Part shown: positions 45,746-57,754 of the stretch, one piece after another
Layout of the letters: each line of letters opens with the position of its first letter
Position numbering within the stretch: position 1 is the stretch's first letter
Source: Lyophyllum atratum
Taxonomy: Eukaryota > Basidiomycota > Agaricomycetes > Agaricales > Lyophyllaceae
DNA length: 64,000 nucleotides
Assembly (NCBI GenBank): GCA_014905825.1
Contig: JACGCN010000011.1
Location: 1,550,001-1,614,000, forward strand
Direction: 5' to 3'
The notes under the pieces: generated by a model
Database searches by the model: none
The model's input: the letters and a program-made list of their open reading frames with translations, nothing else
What the model was told of the DNA's origin: nothing
Program-made: the position numbers and the translations under genes

Positions 45746-48390
45746 ATGGCGGAGGATCCTATCTTGCCCAAAGCCATCCCGAGAATGCCTTCATCCGTTG
45801 AGATCAACCCTGCCGTTCGACGAGTGGCTCGAGGAATCTTCAGCATCGTCTACGATTCTTCCCCCTGCAGCCGCATTAATTCGTTTAATCTTCCTTCGCA
45901 TGATGAGCTGCGATCTTATGGGACGTACATCCAGTCCATGTGGCGCTTCATCTGTGAGGTGTGCGACGTAGCTCCCAGCCCCTTTATCTGCTATTCGCTC
46001 TTTTCCTTGTGGATCGCTGTCGCTCCTGCCATAGCCCTCATTCTATGCTACTCCGCTCTTGATATTGTGAGCACCTTTTGGCTATTGTATCAGTAATGTC
46101 GCTCATATTGATTCAGATCGAAGAGGCAGTGGTCGCTAGAGACCTCTCCGATGACGGCTTCAGCCAGTTGAAATATCTGATCCTTACTTGGCTGTTGGTC
46201 GAAGTCTCTTCTGCAATGTTGCGGCGTTGCTTGTAAGCTTCGAGTTGTCAACTTCCTAGTTGTGAGATATGGAGACCTCTTCTCTAGGGATGATGTGGCC
46301 TTGAAGCTCACGGGACATCTGAAGGCGCACTTTCTTCCGCAATTAGCTAAAGGTAAGCTCCCTTCTTCGATACAAGTCCAGCCTTGTTCTTATGTACCTC
46401 GTAGCGAATCTTAATCTCGATATTGAGTATATCCGGGGTAGGATAGTTAAGTCACGGTTCATGAAAGGTGCTAATCATCATTCAGATACCAGGCAAGCTA
46501 TACTCCACGAAGGGTGGTCCAGTCACGACAACGTGAATGGATTGGACATCATTCAACACCTCTTCAACCGGGCGCGCGGTATTTTGGCTCTTTCAATGCA
46601 GCTCTTAGCTTTATTGTCAATTATCTATCGAGACGAAAGCCATGGCGCGCAGGTTCTCATGTACCTTCTCTTGACGTACTTCACCCTTGCCTTTGTGAAG
46701 TACATCGTAGGCACCCAAGGTACATGACGCTACTCCATCCGAATTGATCGTACGCTTTAACGGCCCACAGGCTTCCTGTTCTTCACCGACAACGCGGACT
46801 ATCATCGTCAACTCAGCTTACACACCATGATCTATGGCACCCGTGACCAGCCGATGTATAGACAAGCTATAGCCAAGGATGGAATAGGAAGGTACCTCGG
46901 CGACGGTACGTTATGAAGGGGCCCACCGTGCTTATTCTCAACCATTGTATAGAATATTGTCGGGTCTCAAATGACCTCGGAATTGTTTCTGAAACTCCAT
47001 GGCATTTAGCAACACGCCCCCGAAGCACGAAGCTCTACTGGTTGGGAGTCATCCAAAGTTTAGTGATTGATTGCCCTTTGGTCCGTCTCTACCGTCCCCT
47101 TTTCACTGCAAAGGAGAATCTCATGCTAGACTATCCAGAGCTTGTTCACATTCATGCTACCCCTCGGATTATCCGCGTCTTCACTCGCCACCATGTCATT
47201 CTTCCAGTATGCGACCGCCCTTCTTCGGGAAACCGCTCGCGCCGTCGAGAATGCTTCACACAACGGGTCGTTCAAGGCCATCATGAGTGATGCGGACCGT
47301 TTATATGAGGTTTTGGATAATATCCATAACGCAGGTATAAAGCAGGGATACAAATCCTATCCCGCGGAGAAGAGCTCGCCATTAGGGATGAAGCTTTCTT
47401 TCCGGTACGCGACTGCTATTCTGCATCCCCGTAACCTCGCCTGACTGTATCATTCGCAGCAATGTCAGCCTCTGGTACGAAAACCAAATTCTCCCCGCTC
47501 TCGACAATATCTCCGTCGATATCGCACCCGGACAACTGGTGCTTATTGTCGGTGTCAATGGGAGCGGAAAATCGTCGCTTCTTAACCTCCTACTGCGCTT
47601 AGTAGAGCCAACGTCTGGTGAAATCTTCATTGATGGTGATGCCCTTCGTAGTTATAACACTCAAGTGCTTCGACGCGCAATGACCTTCCTCTCCCAAACC
47701 GACACAGCCTACCCACTCTCTATCCGCGAAAACCTTCTGGTAGGCTTTCCATACGGTCAAGTGGATCCACGAAAGCTAGAGAGAGCCGCAGAGGCCGGAG
47801 GCTGTCTAGACCTACTGCGTAACCAGGGTGATGCCGTGATCGACCCACCCAGGATCGTCAGCCAGAGCTTCAACCAGGGCGCGATCGGACCCGAGGCAAT
47901 GGCTTTCATTCAGCTTCATAACCAGAAGGGTCACGCTATTTCGCTTTCGGAGGGTCAGAAACAGCGCATGGTCGCGTGAGTCATGTTTTGTCTTAACGTC
48001 AAGCTCTCACTATTAGAGATCTAATCTTCCGAGATCACAGCGCACGTATGTTCTACAGAGCGATCAACACTGATTTTAGGCTTTTAGTCGTCGACGAACC
48101 TGCGTCGTCCATGGACGCTGCCGCTGAACGTAAACTCTACGGCGAGTTCCGCAGAGTAAGGAATAACAAGACTACCATCCTCGTCGCCCATCATTTTCAA
48201 CCCCTTGCGAAGCAAGCTGACCTTATACTGTGAGCCTATATTTTGGGGCCAACTGGCGTGTATTCATCGTGCCCACAGTTGTATGGCCAACGGGAGGATC
48301 GTTCAGCGGGGGAGCCACACCGAATTAATCAACGACGAGAAAGGGGAATATGCTCGGCTCTACAACGCGCAGTCTTCGGGACTTGAATGA
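45746..48390 (+). CDS. ABC half-transporter (TMD-NBD)
   Basis: Exporter-type ABC protein with one N-terminal membrane domain and one C-terminal ATPase, in about ten exons. Membrane helices include FSLWIAVAPAIALILCYSAL, LMYLLLTYFTLAFVKYIV and the segment joined across the intron after IDCPL (SLFTFMLPLGLSASSLA). The nucleotide-binding domain has Walker A GVNGSGKSS, a Q-loop in AMTFLSQTD, signature LSEGQKQR (LSGGQ in most homologues), Walker B RLLVVDEPASSMD and the H-loop VAHHF, ending NGRIVQRGSHTELIND. A half-transporter must dimerise. Cargo and membrane cannot be inferred; a vacuolar, mitochondrial or plasma membrane location is possible. Confidence 0.87.
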
Positions 48391-49957
48391 TCTCTACCTC
48401 CAGGCTTTTATTCGATCTTTGTTTCTATTGACAGGTTACTTTCCAAGGGCAAAGGACTCGAGACTACCTCACCCCTTTAATATTCTCTACAAATGACGTT
48501 GGTGGCGCTCCTACTGGTTATCAAACTTACTGTCGATCCTCTGTAACGCGGTGCCTGCACTGCCCACATGTGCTTCTACTGAATGTTTCGCATTTTTGTG
48601 TGTACCTGCAGCGTGTATCTATACCTTCTTATGTATAAATTAATGATATGTGCATTATATCAATGTATGGTTGCTACCGTGAGGCCGTCTAGCTATCCAC
48701 TGCAGGCCACACTCTCGACTAAAGTCACTAGTACGTGACGATGTAGGTCCATGTAAGTCCACCCGGCCTCAACCCTTGATCTTATAAGCTTTAGGCAACA
48801 ATTCCAGGGGTATTGTTTCAGGAACCACGAACGTTGCTTCCAGGTATGCTTCTAGAAGCTGGGGTTGTGGGCAAGTTGTGGGTCCGACACAGCTTCGGAG
48901 ATGCAATGACCACGAGGATAAGGTTCACAGTTATTATTCGTGCAAGGTAAAAAAAGACTGCGATGTACTTGGGATGGCTTTGGGATGGGTAAACAAGAAT
49001 TCTTACAAAAGTAGTTCTCAATTGGGACATTCGAGGTAACCGTCGTATCACTTTCCTCTCCGGGGTTCACGGTAATCTACGCCAGATGCATGGGGTCAGG
49101 GAAATGGGGTGGAGACCAACCGCAATATACAGATACTCGTGCCATGGACAAGGCTGAGGCGTGACAAACCGCTAAGGTTGAAATAACGTTCTTGCAGCAC
49201 CCTGGACAGCAGCAGAATCCCACCAAGCGCGGAACCAGCCTGATTTCATTCCTTCGCGACTTCTCTCCGCACTTTCCTTCTCTGGTTCGGGGAAACATCA
49301 CACTCAGGGAGCGTTGTGATGACCTGTTGGGCTTACATTGCTGGAAGCGCGCGTTATGCAGCCGGCTCTCATGTTCTGACAAGACACCAGTGTATCCTCA
49401 TTGGCCCCATGAATAGTGTCCTGACTGATCGAGCATCGTCGTCAGAACATGGGAAACACTCCTTGGTCAGCGATCTGGGGTTCGTGGTTGATTTTCTAAT
49501 CGTCTTCGCATGAGATGAGCGGAACTGAACTGGACGACCTAAGGACCACTGCGTACACTTGCAGCTTGATTTGAAATGGACTGTGACTATGTAAGTACAC
49601 CCGGGTCGAAAACGTGTCAGGATACCTCCCGAGAATGGCCCCAGCAGCCATTGTTCAAAGCGGTTTGGGTGGTACAAGGCACTGGGCAGTGATAGCAGTG
49701 ATGGGTGGGCGCTTTGACAAAGGGTCGGAACTCGGGTACGCGACCACGTGCAGCCTTTGAAGCACGAATTCCTCGTCGCTTTGAGCATCCGCGCAACCAC
49801 TCCGAAGGCCCATATAAATCTGCGAATCCCAGATATTTCTTGACATCTACTCACTGGACCTTCGGCTTTCACCTGCCCTCATCACCACGCGCCTCATACC
49901 CCTCAAACCTAACCCAATCTACCCCAAACCTGTATTAGGATCATAGGACTACATACT
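48391..49957. other. Intergenic, no gene seen
   Basis: 1.57 kb. Frames at 48818-49070, 49077-49416 and 49369-49872 lie on both strands without family features. A TATA-like CATATAAA at about 49811-49818 lies 140 bp before the ATG at 49958. Confidence 0.45.
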
Positions 49958-50260
49958 ATGATTAGCGGAAGAATACCCGTTAGAATGGGAGACCCACTGG
50001 GCGCTACGATGTCTGTGACTTCTGATCTGACCCGAGAGATGGTGAGTATACATTTCCTCGATCATGGACCACAACTGACTTCATTCTTTCATCCCCAGAT
50101 ACGCGCGATCAGCATCAGCCCATACAATATTGTCCCCTGGCATCCGTTCTCGTTCAGGTTCCTGACAGGGGAACGTCTGCAGACGAACGAACACTTGATC
50201 GAGGACCTGGCAGAGCTGAGGGAAGGGACGACTATAGTGGAGAAGCCTGAAGACATGTGA
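49958..50260 (+). CDS. Small spliced ORF directly upstream of a second ORF
   Basis: Two exons, 49958-50041 and 50099-50260, with good splice sites (GTGAGT, then CCCCAG) and phase 0, give 81 aa. The sequence starts MISGRIPVRMGDPLG and ends EKPEDM. Exon 2 looks like a structured protein (ISISPYNIVPWHPFSFRFLT, then NEHLIEDLAELREGTTIVE). No family recognised. Its stop lies only 9 nt before the ATG of the 404-aa ORF downstream. Either the two ORFs share one transcript or this is a long upstream ORF that regulates the second. Confidence 0.5.
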   Translation: MISGRIPVRMGDPLGATMSVTSDLTREMVSIHFLDHGPQLTSFFHPQIRAISISPYNIVPWHPFSFRFLTGERLQTNEHLIEDLAELREGTTIVEKPEDM

Positions 50261-50269
50261 TCCAGGTTC

Positions 50270-51484
50270 ATGGCTGATTGTACCACAGAGTACAACATTG
50301 ACACCACGGTATCGTGGCCCCCCACGTACCCCCGTACCTTCGCGTTCGACCCTTTCGGAGACGATAACGACGCCTCAAGCTCTCCAAGGTCGTTCTACCA
50401 TCGGAACAACGCGAGAGACGATCGACAGACCAGCGCCGTGCCTCTGTATCTTCCTGTGTTGCAGGGAGGCGCGATGTATCCCCAATTACCCTTCAAATTC
50501 GACCCCTTCTGGGACGAGAGCGTATCAGGTTCTCAACAGTCCTGCTATGAATCTGCCGATGCAAGGCGCCAGCACTCCTTCTGCATCGGGACGAACGATA
50601 TCGCTCCGAAGCCCATGGTTTCCAGTAGCCCAAAGAAGTCGCTCTACATGACATTCGATCCATGGGGAGAAGAGAGCAGCATGTCGAGCTCCCCGGACTC
50701 CTTCTATGACTTCGACGACAGTAGGGTTAAGTGCACGGTCACGGCCCAGGGGAAGATCTGGGCACCCGTTCCTAGGGTCCCAATGGGAGCGGCGCTTGCT
50801 GCCTTCGATGTTCACGCCTTCGCTGTGACACTACCGTCGCCCATGTCTTCCCTTGTCAATCTGCCATCCACGGGCGAGCATGATCATTCCGACGAGAACA
50901 AACTCTTGATCTTCACCGTCTTGGACGAGAAGTCCCCAGACACCAAGAGGTTAAACATCAGAGGCGACCAAGACAGATTCATTGTCTTTCGGGAGGACGA
51001 GGACGATGTTCCTGCTGCAGAGCTCGTTCCACGCGAAGCCAACGGAAATTTTGCGCCATGCGGAACGACTACCACGCGGTCGGAGATGCAAGGGAAGGAG
51101 CCGGCCGCCGTCTTCCAAGAAGAGGAGGAAACTCCCGTTGCAGAGCACGTTCCGCGGGATGCGAATGGGAATTTGGTGTTTCGCCAGACGGGGCCTATGG
51201 CAAAGCCAGTTGATATCGTGACGGGGATGAAGGACTTGCTAATAATCGGGCGAGGCGAGGCGACGAATGCGATGGCGACCCGCCTTTTCGGTGGAGAATC
51301 TAGTCGAAGAGCTGCTCCGGACACGCCACGGGTACCCGCCACCTCTTTGGCTGCGATAACATCGCCTGCCCTCGATATGAACTACGACAATCTCTATGAT
51401 GCGGTGGTCCCCGCTCCACTCCAACCATCTGCACATCCCAGCCCTCATCAGCTCTCTACTCCGAGTTTTCTGCAAAAATATTGA
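50270..51484 (+). CDS. Repeat-containing protein of unknown function
   Basis: Single open exon, 404 aa, from ATG 50270. It contains three N-terminal repeats of the form FxFDPxGDExxxSSSPxSFYxxxDAR: residues about 24-50 (FAFDPFGDDNDASSSPRSFY), about 72-95 (FKFDPFWDESVSGSQQSCYE) and about 127-150 (MTFDPWGEESSMSSSPDSFY). A second repeat occurs in the middle (AELVPREANGNF and AEHVPRDANGNL, each preceded by an acidic stretch). Acidic, likely disordered. No domain, signal peptide or membrane segment. The regular repeats show selection at the protein level. It follows the small spliced ORF by 9 nt. Confidence 0.65.
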   Translation: MADCTTEYNIDTTVSWPPTYPRTFAFDPFGDDNDASSSPRSFYHRNNARDDRQTSAVPLYLPVLQGGAMYPQLPFKFDPFWDESVSGSQQSCYESADARRQHSFCIGTNDIAPKPMVSSSPKKSLYMTFDPWGEESSMSSSPDSFYDFDDSRVKCTVTAQGKIWAPVPRVPMGAALAAFDVHAFAVTLPSPMSSLVNLPSTGEHDHSDENKLLIFTVLDEKSPDTKRLNIRGDQDRFIVFREDEDDVPAAELVPREANGNFAPCGTTTTRSEMQGKEPAAVFQEEEETPVAEHVPRDANGNLVFRQTGPMAKPVDIVTGMKDLLIIGRGEATNAMATRLFGGESSRRAAPDTPRVPATSLAAITSPALDMNYDNLYDAVVPAPLQPSAHPSPHQLSTPSFLQKY

Positions 51485-52662
51485 TTACTGAGTGATCGTG
51501 CCGCGATCCAGGGGAACTTCATTGCGCAACGGGGCACCTAAATTGGACTTCATTGAACATGGCGACCCAGAAAACAGTTTTGACCGCAGTTGTGATCAGA
51601 CTGTACTACGAAGTCGAGAATCAGATTGGTGACAGACAACATAAAATGTCCAGAACTCTTACGTTACCCCTAAGAACACTGCATAAATCCCTTAGCGCTC
51701 CTGGTTTGTACTGGATCTATCATGGGGAATCATTAATCAGCTCCGAAGTCTGCAGTCCTTGATCAGGGAGGAGGATATCGAGCCTCAGGCCTCAGCGCCT
51801 CAGGCGTGAGCCATGAATCGGTGATCTCGGGGCGCTTGGAGCAGGTAAGCGGTAACTTTGTACACAGTTTTGACTTCGTTCGATTGAAGGAAATGCGATG
51901 GAAATTTGGTTGCAGGCGCATGCCACGTAAAGCTTCTGCGCGATGAATCTCTTCCTGAGCCTCTGTCGTTTGTAACGAAACCTGTGCCAGTCGAAAACTT
52001 GGAAAGTCGGAATCGGATCAAACCACATTGAGTCACGTGGACAGGTTAACTGCCAAGACACTTAGACAGCTCAAGACAGCCTTCGACTTGCAGTCGACTC
52101 AGACTGGAGTCCGAACTGTGCCCCCTTGACTCTGAGCAACGCGACACAGCACTCGGTCCTGGCAGCAGGCCCTAATCCCAATCACATTGCGCTTTTTGTG
52201 GGCGGTAGTCAACGGTGTACTCAAAGTCATCAGAAGAGAGTCCAGGACAACCGGGAGGGGCACCGGGACAGGTAGGTACTACCGAGGGTAGCTCCTCTGG
52301 GGGTGTTTCTTACATTTCTTCCCTGAGTATAGTTTGCGTCTTCGACTTGACATTACATGTGTCTGTGCGCAGCTAGAATCATTTGCACCGTCAGCATATC
52401 TTTTCAAGCTTCTAGCCCGATCACATTGTCGACTTATGGTATGGAGTACTATGGACAGGACTAATGCATTGAGTTTTCCCTGCGTAACCATGTTCAGATC
52501 CTTTATCGTTTTAGGTATCCTAGTTTTCGTCTAGTGATCTCGCTAGGAAGGGGACTCAGCCTCGTTGAACCTTATTTCAAGATCTTCGAGAACTGTATAA
52601 ATAGGCTGGTACGGTTCAAGATCCTCTATCTGCCAATCCTTCAGCCACTTATCCAGCTCAAC
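51485..52662. other. Intergenic with TATA box at right end
   Basis: 1.18 kb. Unrecognised frames only. A strong TATAAATA lies at 52596-52603, 60 bp before the HsbA-like start. Confidence 0.5.
52596..52603 (+). promoter_or_regulatory. TATA box of HsbA-like gene 1
   Basis: TATAAATA 60 bp upstream of ATG 52663; fits a highly expressed secreted-protein gene. Confidence 0.55.
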
Positions 52663-53390
52663 ATGCATTTCTGTAGTGTCTTTATCCTCGCCTGCCTCAC
52701 ATTTTCCGCATTTGCCGTAGCCACGGTATCTGACATCAACGAACATCTCGCCCAACTCTCTTCCCAGGTCAACAACCTCGACAAGATAATCAAAGAGGGC
52801 CAAGCGTCGTTTCAACATCTTACCGTTGTCGGGAAGCTGCGTGAGACGATGGTACAGTGCCAGCTCCACGTAGCCTAACATATTCACTCATAATTTAATC
52901 ATCCAGGCACTCCGCACTCAGGCTGTCAAGCTAACCAGTACATTCGACGAGGCGACCAAGGACGTGAATGTATTTAATGCTCTCACCTATCCTTGCAGTA
53001 CCACTGATTCTCACAATCGCAGGCCTTGCCCTCAGTGCCAGTCACCGACCAGGAGGGCCGTTCTTTCCTCGCGGCCATAGAGGAGATGGAGACTCCTGTC
53101 ATCAACGGCTTCGCCTTTATCGTTACCATGAGAGATGAACCCCTATTAGCTAGAATTCCAGTCGTCCGCCAAATGGCCCGACGGGATCTCGGAAACCTCG
53201 ACACTAGCAGAAACAACTTTATGACCGCTTTGTTGGCATCCGTCCCCGTACGTCACTAGTGATTTTGTTGCGTCGTGAGGTCGACTAATAAGGCGCTATC
53301 ATTTAGGCGAGCGTTCAACCTGAGCTTGTCGCCCTGACGAATAGGTTTGACGCTGGATTTGCTGATATCCTCAAGACCTATGATACGTAA
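52663..53390 (+). CDS. HsbA-like secreted cell-surface protein (copy 1)
   Basis: Small secreted helical protein of the hydrophobic surface binding protein A/cell wall galactomannoprotein family, about 187 aa over four exons. Signal peptide MHFCSVFILACLTFSAFAVA, then the family start VSDINEHLAQLSSQVNNLD and amphipathic helices (TSTFDEATKDVN, ALPSVPVTDQEGRSFLAAIE, DTSRNNFMTALLASVP), ending FADILKTYDT. Introns follow RETM, KDVN and ASVP with normal GT-AG ends. Family members coat hydrophobic surfaces or are cell-wall mannoproteins. A paralogue lies at 61941-62627 in the same orientation. Confidence 0.85.
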
Positions 53391-54895
53391 ACGCTCCTTG
53401 AATTCAATGGTGGATGCCGGTCATCCCATCATCCTTGAGTGTTGACTTCGGTTGGGATAATTAGCTTGCGTCTGCCATGGGCTAGAAACAAACAATACAC
53501 CTGCATATTACACTCGAGTTGTTAGCGTCATCATCTCTAGTAAGAAACGACCATAAGACTCAGACTGCAGGTATCAAAAGTATGATGGATCGATTGGCAT
53601 CGTATGTATCTTATCTTATCGCCTCAAGTCCCCATTTTAAGTTACCGACTCCGACGTGTTGTCGAAGGACTTGTCACTTCGGGTCGGCATTCTTGATCTT
53701 GCTCCTTGCGCCTCCACTAGGCTTGACAATGTCTATGAACTCCGCCTGTTCTGTATTTGGACCACCCACGGCCCCCTTCTGGGAAGTCCCGATATCGAGA
53801 GACTATGGAACCTTCCAAGTCATTGCACCACCCAGCCTTGCCGTAGCGATTATTGCTAACCTAGACAAGATTCAAGGACTCATAAGTATTATGTGCAGAT
53901 ATCTTCCTCTTGGAAATGGGTAGAACCTGTGTTGTTATGGCAAGGCCGACATGTCGACGCCTCCTACCCTTCGGACGGCACGTTGATGACTCGGGTGGGA
54001 GAAGAAATTTCGAGCAGTGGGTAAATCTTAGGTTGCAGAAGGGGCAATGCGGGGAATTCGGAATGTCTATAGTCCGATTAGGTCTAAATGCGCCTAGTCT
54101 GGTATGGTGAGTGCTCTTTGGATGATTTATAGTCGCGACTCATGCGCATATAGCGGCCGACGCTATCTATCGCATCCTGCTCTATGGAGCTGGAGGTTGT
54201 AATGCCTTTTGGCGTTCCAAACCGGTGAAAGGGATCGGACCTATGCCATGGGTGTCCCCATTCATGGAAGGAAGTCACCGAAACTTATCCGAGACTTCTC
54301 TACTGTTTGGAACAGTAGAATCCATTTTCGGGCCGGCGCCATTCCACATCCAGAAAAACCGTCGCGCATTCCACATTACTCTCGCGATACGCTGCTCTAA
54401 ACCCCTCGGGATATACACAACACACTTGTCAGGCTGCACGAACCAAGATCTCGAGACACGCTCCGCCTCCTCCGAGCGATAGGTAGCCAACGATGCTAAC
54501 TTGAAGACTGGGGATAGCGTTGATTCAACCTTCCTTCGAACGAGCTAGTCAAGTCCCGGCCTAAGTAGCCGCAGGATTGGGCCTGTCAATGTCGAGAAAA
54601 GTGAGTTCAGCCCTCTGTCTTGTGGTTGGAATTAGCATCCCTGATTCCGACGACTTAGAATCCCATCGCACCTTTTGGCGAACTGCGTGAAGGCACACTA
54701 ACTCGAAGGCGGCCTTCCATTCCCCTCCATACTCCGCTATGACGGACAACATCTTGGCTGTCCAGACTAGGTCATATCGGATACCCAACCACTTCGTTCG
54801 AACCCTTAATCATTGAATTCCATTCAGACCGTCAACTTACACACCTTCCGAAAAGCCTTTCTAATATCAATCGTCATGGCCCTCAAGACCTTTTA
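53391..54895. other. Intergenic, no supported gene
   Basis: 1.5 kb with several plus-strand frames (53519-53923, 53910-54110, 54225-54482) that could not be joined into a recognisable protein. A decayed gene is possible. Confidence 0.4.
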
Positions 54896-55251
54896 ATGCA
54901 CAACGATCTGCTTGGAACTGTAAATATGCCCTTCCAACCGGTGTTGACGTGGCTCCGAAACCTGGTTGCCGATATAGCTCAGAGCTTCCTACTCACTGTT
55001 CTGGCGGCTGGCCCTATTCCCAAGCACGTGGCATTCATTCTAGACGGAAATCGAAGATATGCACGAAGCCGGCAAAAAAGGGTTATAGACGGTCACAGTG
55101 CGGGTTATCTAGTTTTTCGCTCGGTATGGATATTTCTTTCGTTTTTTGACTTTAAAGGGGAATATACCGTCTGGTAGGCTTGCTAATATGACATTGAGAG
55201 CAGATGTTTGACATTTGTCTGCGACTTGGCATCACCTGCGTCTCGGCCTAT

Positions 55252-55259
55252 GTATTCTC
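55252..55259 (+). repeat. Left target-site duplication (8 bp)
   Basis: GTATTCTC, identical to 60142-60149. In the host gene it encodes the middle of YVFS. Only one copy is needed for the conserved reading frame. Confidence 0.92.
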
Positions 55260-55283
55260 CAGAAAGTCAGATCGGCTAGAGCT
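55260..55283 (+). repeat. Left terminal inverted repeat
   Basis: Begins CAGAAAGTCAGATCGGCT. Compared with the reverse complement of the right end, 13 of the first 18 positions agree, with the 8-bp core GATCGGCT at the same distance from the tip. Confidence 0.7.
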
Positions 55284-55534
55284 GTCGGCCGCGGCCTCGG
55301 TTCGCGAACTTCCTGGGCAAACTACCTTTGGATCATAACATAGCCAAATATACGCGCGTCATCGCTTTGCTCGTGGTCTCGAGGCAAAGCTGCTCGTCAC
55401 TGCGGCCGTTGCAGGTCCTAGCGTACATCGTTGACCATCATGATCATGACCACTCTAGCTTTGACTGGCAAAGCGTTAGGGGCTGAAGGGTATATCTTCT
55501 GCTTCGTTCCGGGACATGGGGCATAGCTGACCTC

Positions 55535-57660
55535 ATGTCTTCTATTCCTCTCCCAGTGCCAGCTCTCCAGCGCATTCTCAACTGTGGTGCATGTGGTTCC
55601 CCTTCCATGGGGGATATTAGGACGTATCTGGGCAGAGGGACCCCTTCTAGGCGACACCTTGCAGGCAGACTATGCCAGACTGTATGTATTCCCTCTTTAC
55701 CTCTCAAAAAATCCTTGCTGACTCTGTCTTTCCAGTGCACACGCTGCTGGCACACTCATTTCTTCCCGGAACAGCCAGTCGTTCAGCCTGCACCAGCTCC
55801 CATCCCATCCATCCCCTTTCCATACCCGTCTCGAGAGGGTGCTCCACAGCCTTCGCAAGCCAACCGCATCGACTGCACCAATACAACTTGCTTCACCAAG
55901 TCAGGGACCCGAACTCAGGGGAGCAAAAGCTGTATCGAGCTCAAGTGCAAGTCCTGCTGCATCGCTGCAGCTGAAAATGCGTCTAGAAGCGGTCTATCTC
56001 GTGCACCTTGCACTATTCCTGGACACCAATCCGACGCGGTTCATTCTCGCCCTCCAATATCCACGCCCGTATCTACATTCACCAGTCAAGCCTCTGGAGC
56101 TCTCGCCACCACTACCCATGATGGTTCCGCAGACTTTCAGCCTCGAACCATACCCGCCGCTCAAACTATCATACCCGCCGCTCAAAGTATCACGCAGGCA
56201 AACACCTCTACAGCCGGGCCATTTACACCTCGAACGTCGTCTCCAGAGCCTTATCTAAGCGATGGGGAGGACGACGGTTATGACATGACACACATGGACG
56301 CACAGCCCGCTGCGCCAATGGCAGCCGTTACGCCAACGACACAGACGCCTGCAGCAGCAAACATGCCACCTATCCCTACCGCTCCTACAGCTGCAGCGGG
56401 ACGTAGTCTTGCCCAACCTTTACCTCCTGCATGGACCTCTATCCGTGCTCCTGCCGTCCAGCAACGGGAAAGCGGCCGTACTGTCAAACAGCAGCAATTT
56501 GACATGGGAGAGAAGCAGAAGAAGTCTATCACGCTGGTATACTGGTCAAAGGTTCGTAGGATGTATATCTTATCATGTATTTCCGCTGACCGAATTCCCA
56601 GAATGGATCAAAACCACTTCGCATCGCCTACTTTGTCAAGACCTTCCCGTCATTGCAGTTATCCGGGGTCGCAAGCCTGTTGAAGATACCGGAAGCATCC
56701 CTAATCGATGTTTGGCAGGGCGAATGGACCTTGCACCCCGTCGACTCATCAATTAACGTGACGACGCAACAGAGGTTGCTCCTGCGCCTTCGCCTTACCA
56801 TCGAGGATGAGCTTTCCGATTGTCTCGAGCTCGATGACGAGTTGGAATCCCAGCCGAAGCGAAAGCTTCTCGTGACCAAGCGCCGTGGAGAGACCCTCGT
56901 CTCTCCTGTCAAGAAGGTGGCACGGCTTGATACGACATCCTTTCCCACACCGACAAAGCCCTCGTCACTCATGCAGCCGTTGAAGACATCCAACCCATCA
57001 CTCTCCTCGCTGCCACCTACCGTCAGCCCGAGTCATCCAGCATCGGAGCTTCCATCGCCCAAGAAAATGGTTCCCAAACTGTGGCCGCACGACTTCTATG
57101 CCTGCAATATTGTCCGGGGCCTGAAGAACATGAAGAAACTTCGCCCACCGCATGGCAAATTGACCATCAAAGAGGCTTTCAAGAAAGGGTTCCCCGACGC
57201 TAGATATACCAAGACGACATTCAACAAATACCAGCATCATTGGGACCGTTGTGATGATGACGAGTTGAAGGAGTTAATTCTCTCATATGGTCGCAGTGAG
57301 AAAGGTCTTTACCGTCGGTTTGTTAAGTTGGTGAGGGATCCTGATGCCATCATGGATACCTCTTCCTCATCTCGCTCCAGTTCACCCGAGCTCGAAAGAA
57401 CCCAAACCCCTACACGCCCACTCTCTCCATTCCAGCCACCCATTTCTGTCGCAGCTGTCGCCTCATCCTCCGTGGCAGCCGCTGCTTCCTCTTCTGCTGC
57501 AGTCGTCACCTCCTCGTCTGCCACAGTCGTCACGTCGTCGGAGGCAGGGGTGGCAGAGGAGGAAGTCTTCATCAAGGTGGAGGAGGGTGAACCGCGTCTC
57601 ATGTCTCCATGGAATCAAGAGGTAATTGACCTCACGTCGGATACAGATACTGAGGCTTGA
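55535..57660 (+). CDS. Transposon passenger protein with Cys clusters and SIM-like tail
   Basis: Three exons, with introns at about 55682-55735 and 56551-56601. The N-terminal Cys pairs (LNCGACGSP, then CQTCTRCWH) and a second cluster (CTNTTCFTKSG, then CIELKCKSCC) look zinc-binding. A long Pro/Thr/Ala linker follows. The next domain has PLRIAYFVKTFPSLQLS and LIDVWQGEWTLHPVDSSINV. A basic patch (QPKRKLLVTKRRGE) leads to the C-terminal WPHDFYACNIVRGLKNMKKL, FKKGFPDARYTKTTFNKY and YRRFVKLVRDP. The tail EVIDLTSDTDTE matches a SUMO-interacting motif. Similar multi-domain proteins recur in agaricomycete genomes as unnamed transposon-linked families. Possible DNA-binding accessory factor; this is inference. 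Confidence 0.75.
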
Positions 57661-57754
57661 AAGAAATTATGTAGAAATCATGACTGCGTTTAGACTGTAT
57701 ATGCTTTCGAGTACAGAATGTAAAGTTCGTGAAATGTAAATGTAAATGTCAACC

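Noticed and set aside
53519..54482. Possible decayed gene between HsbA copy 1 and the prenyltransferase
   Set aside because: Several frames look locally protein-like, but no set of joins gave a recognisable domain; left as unassigned.
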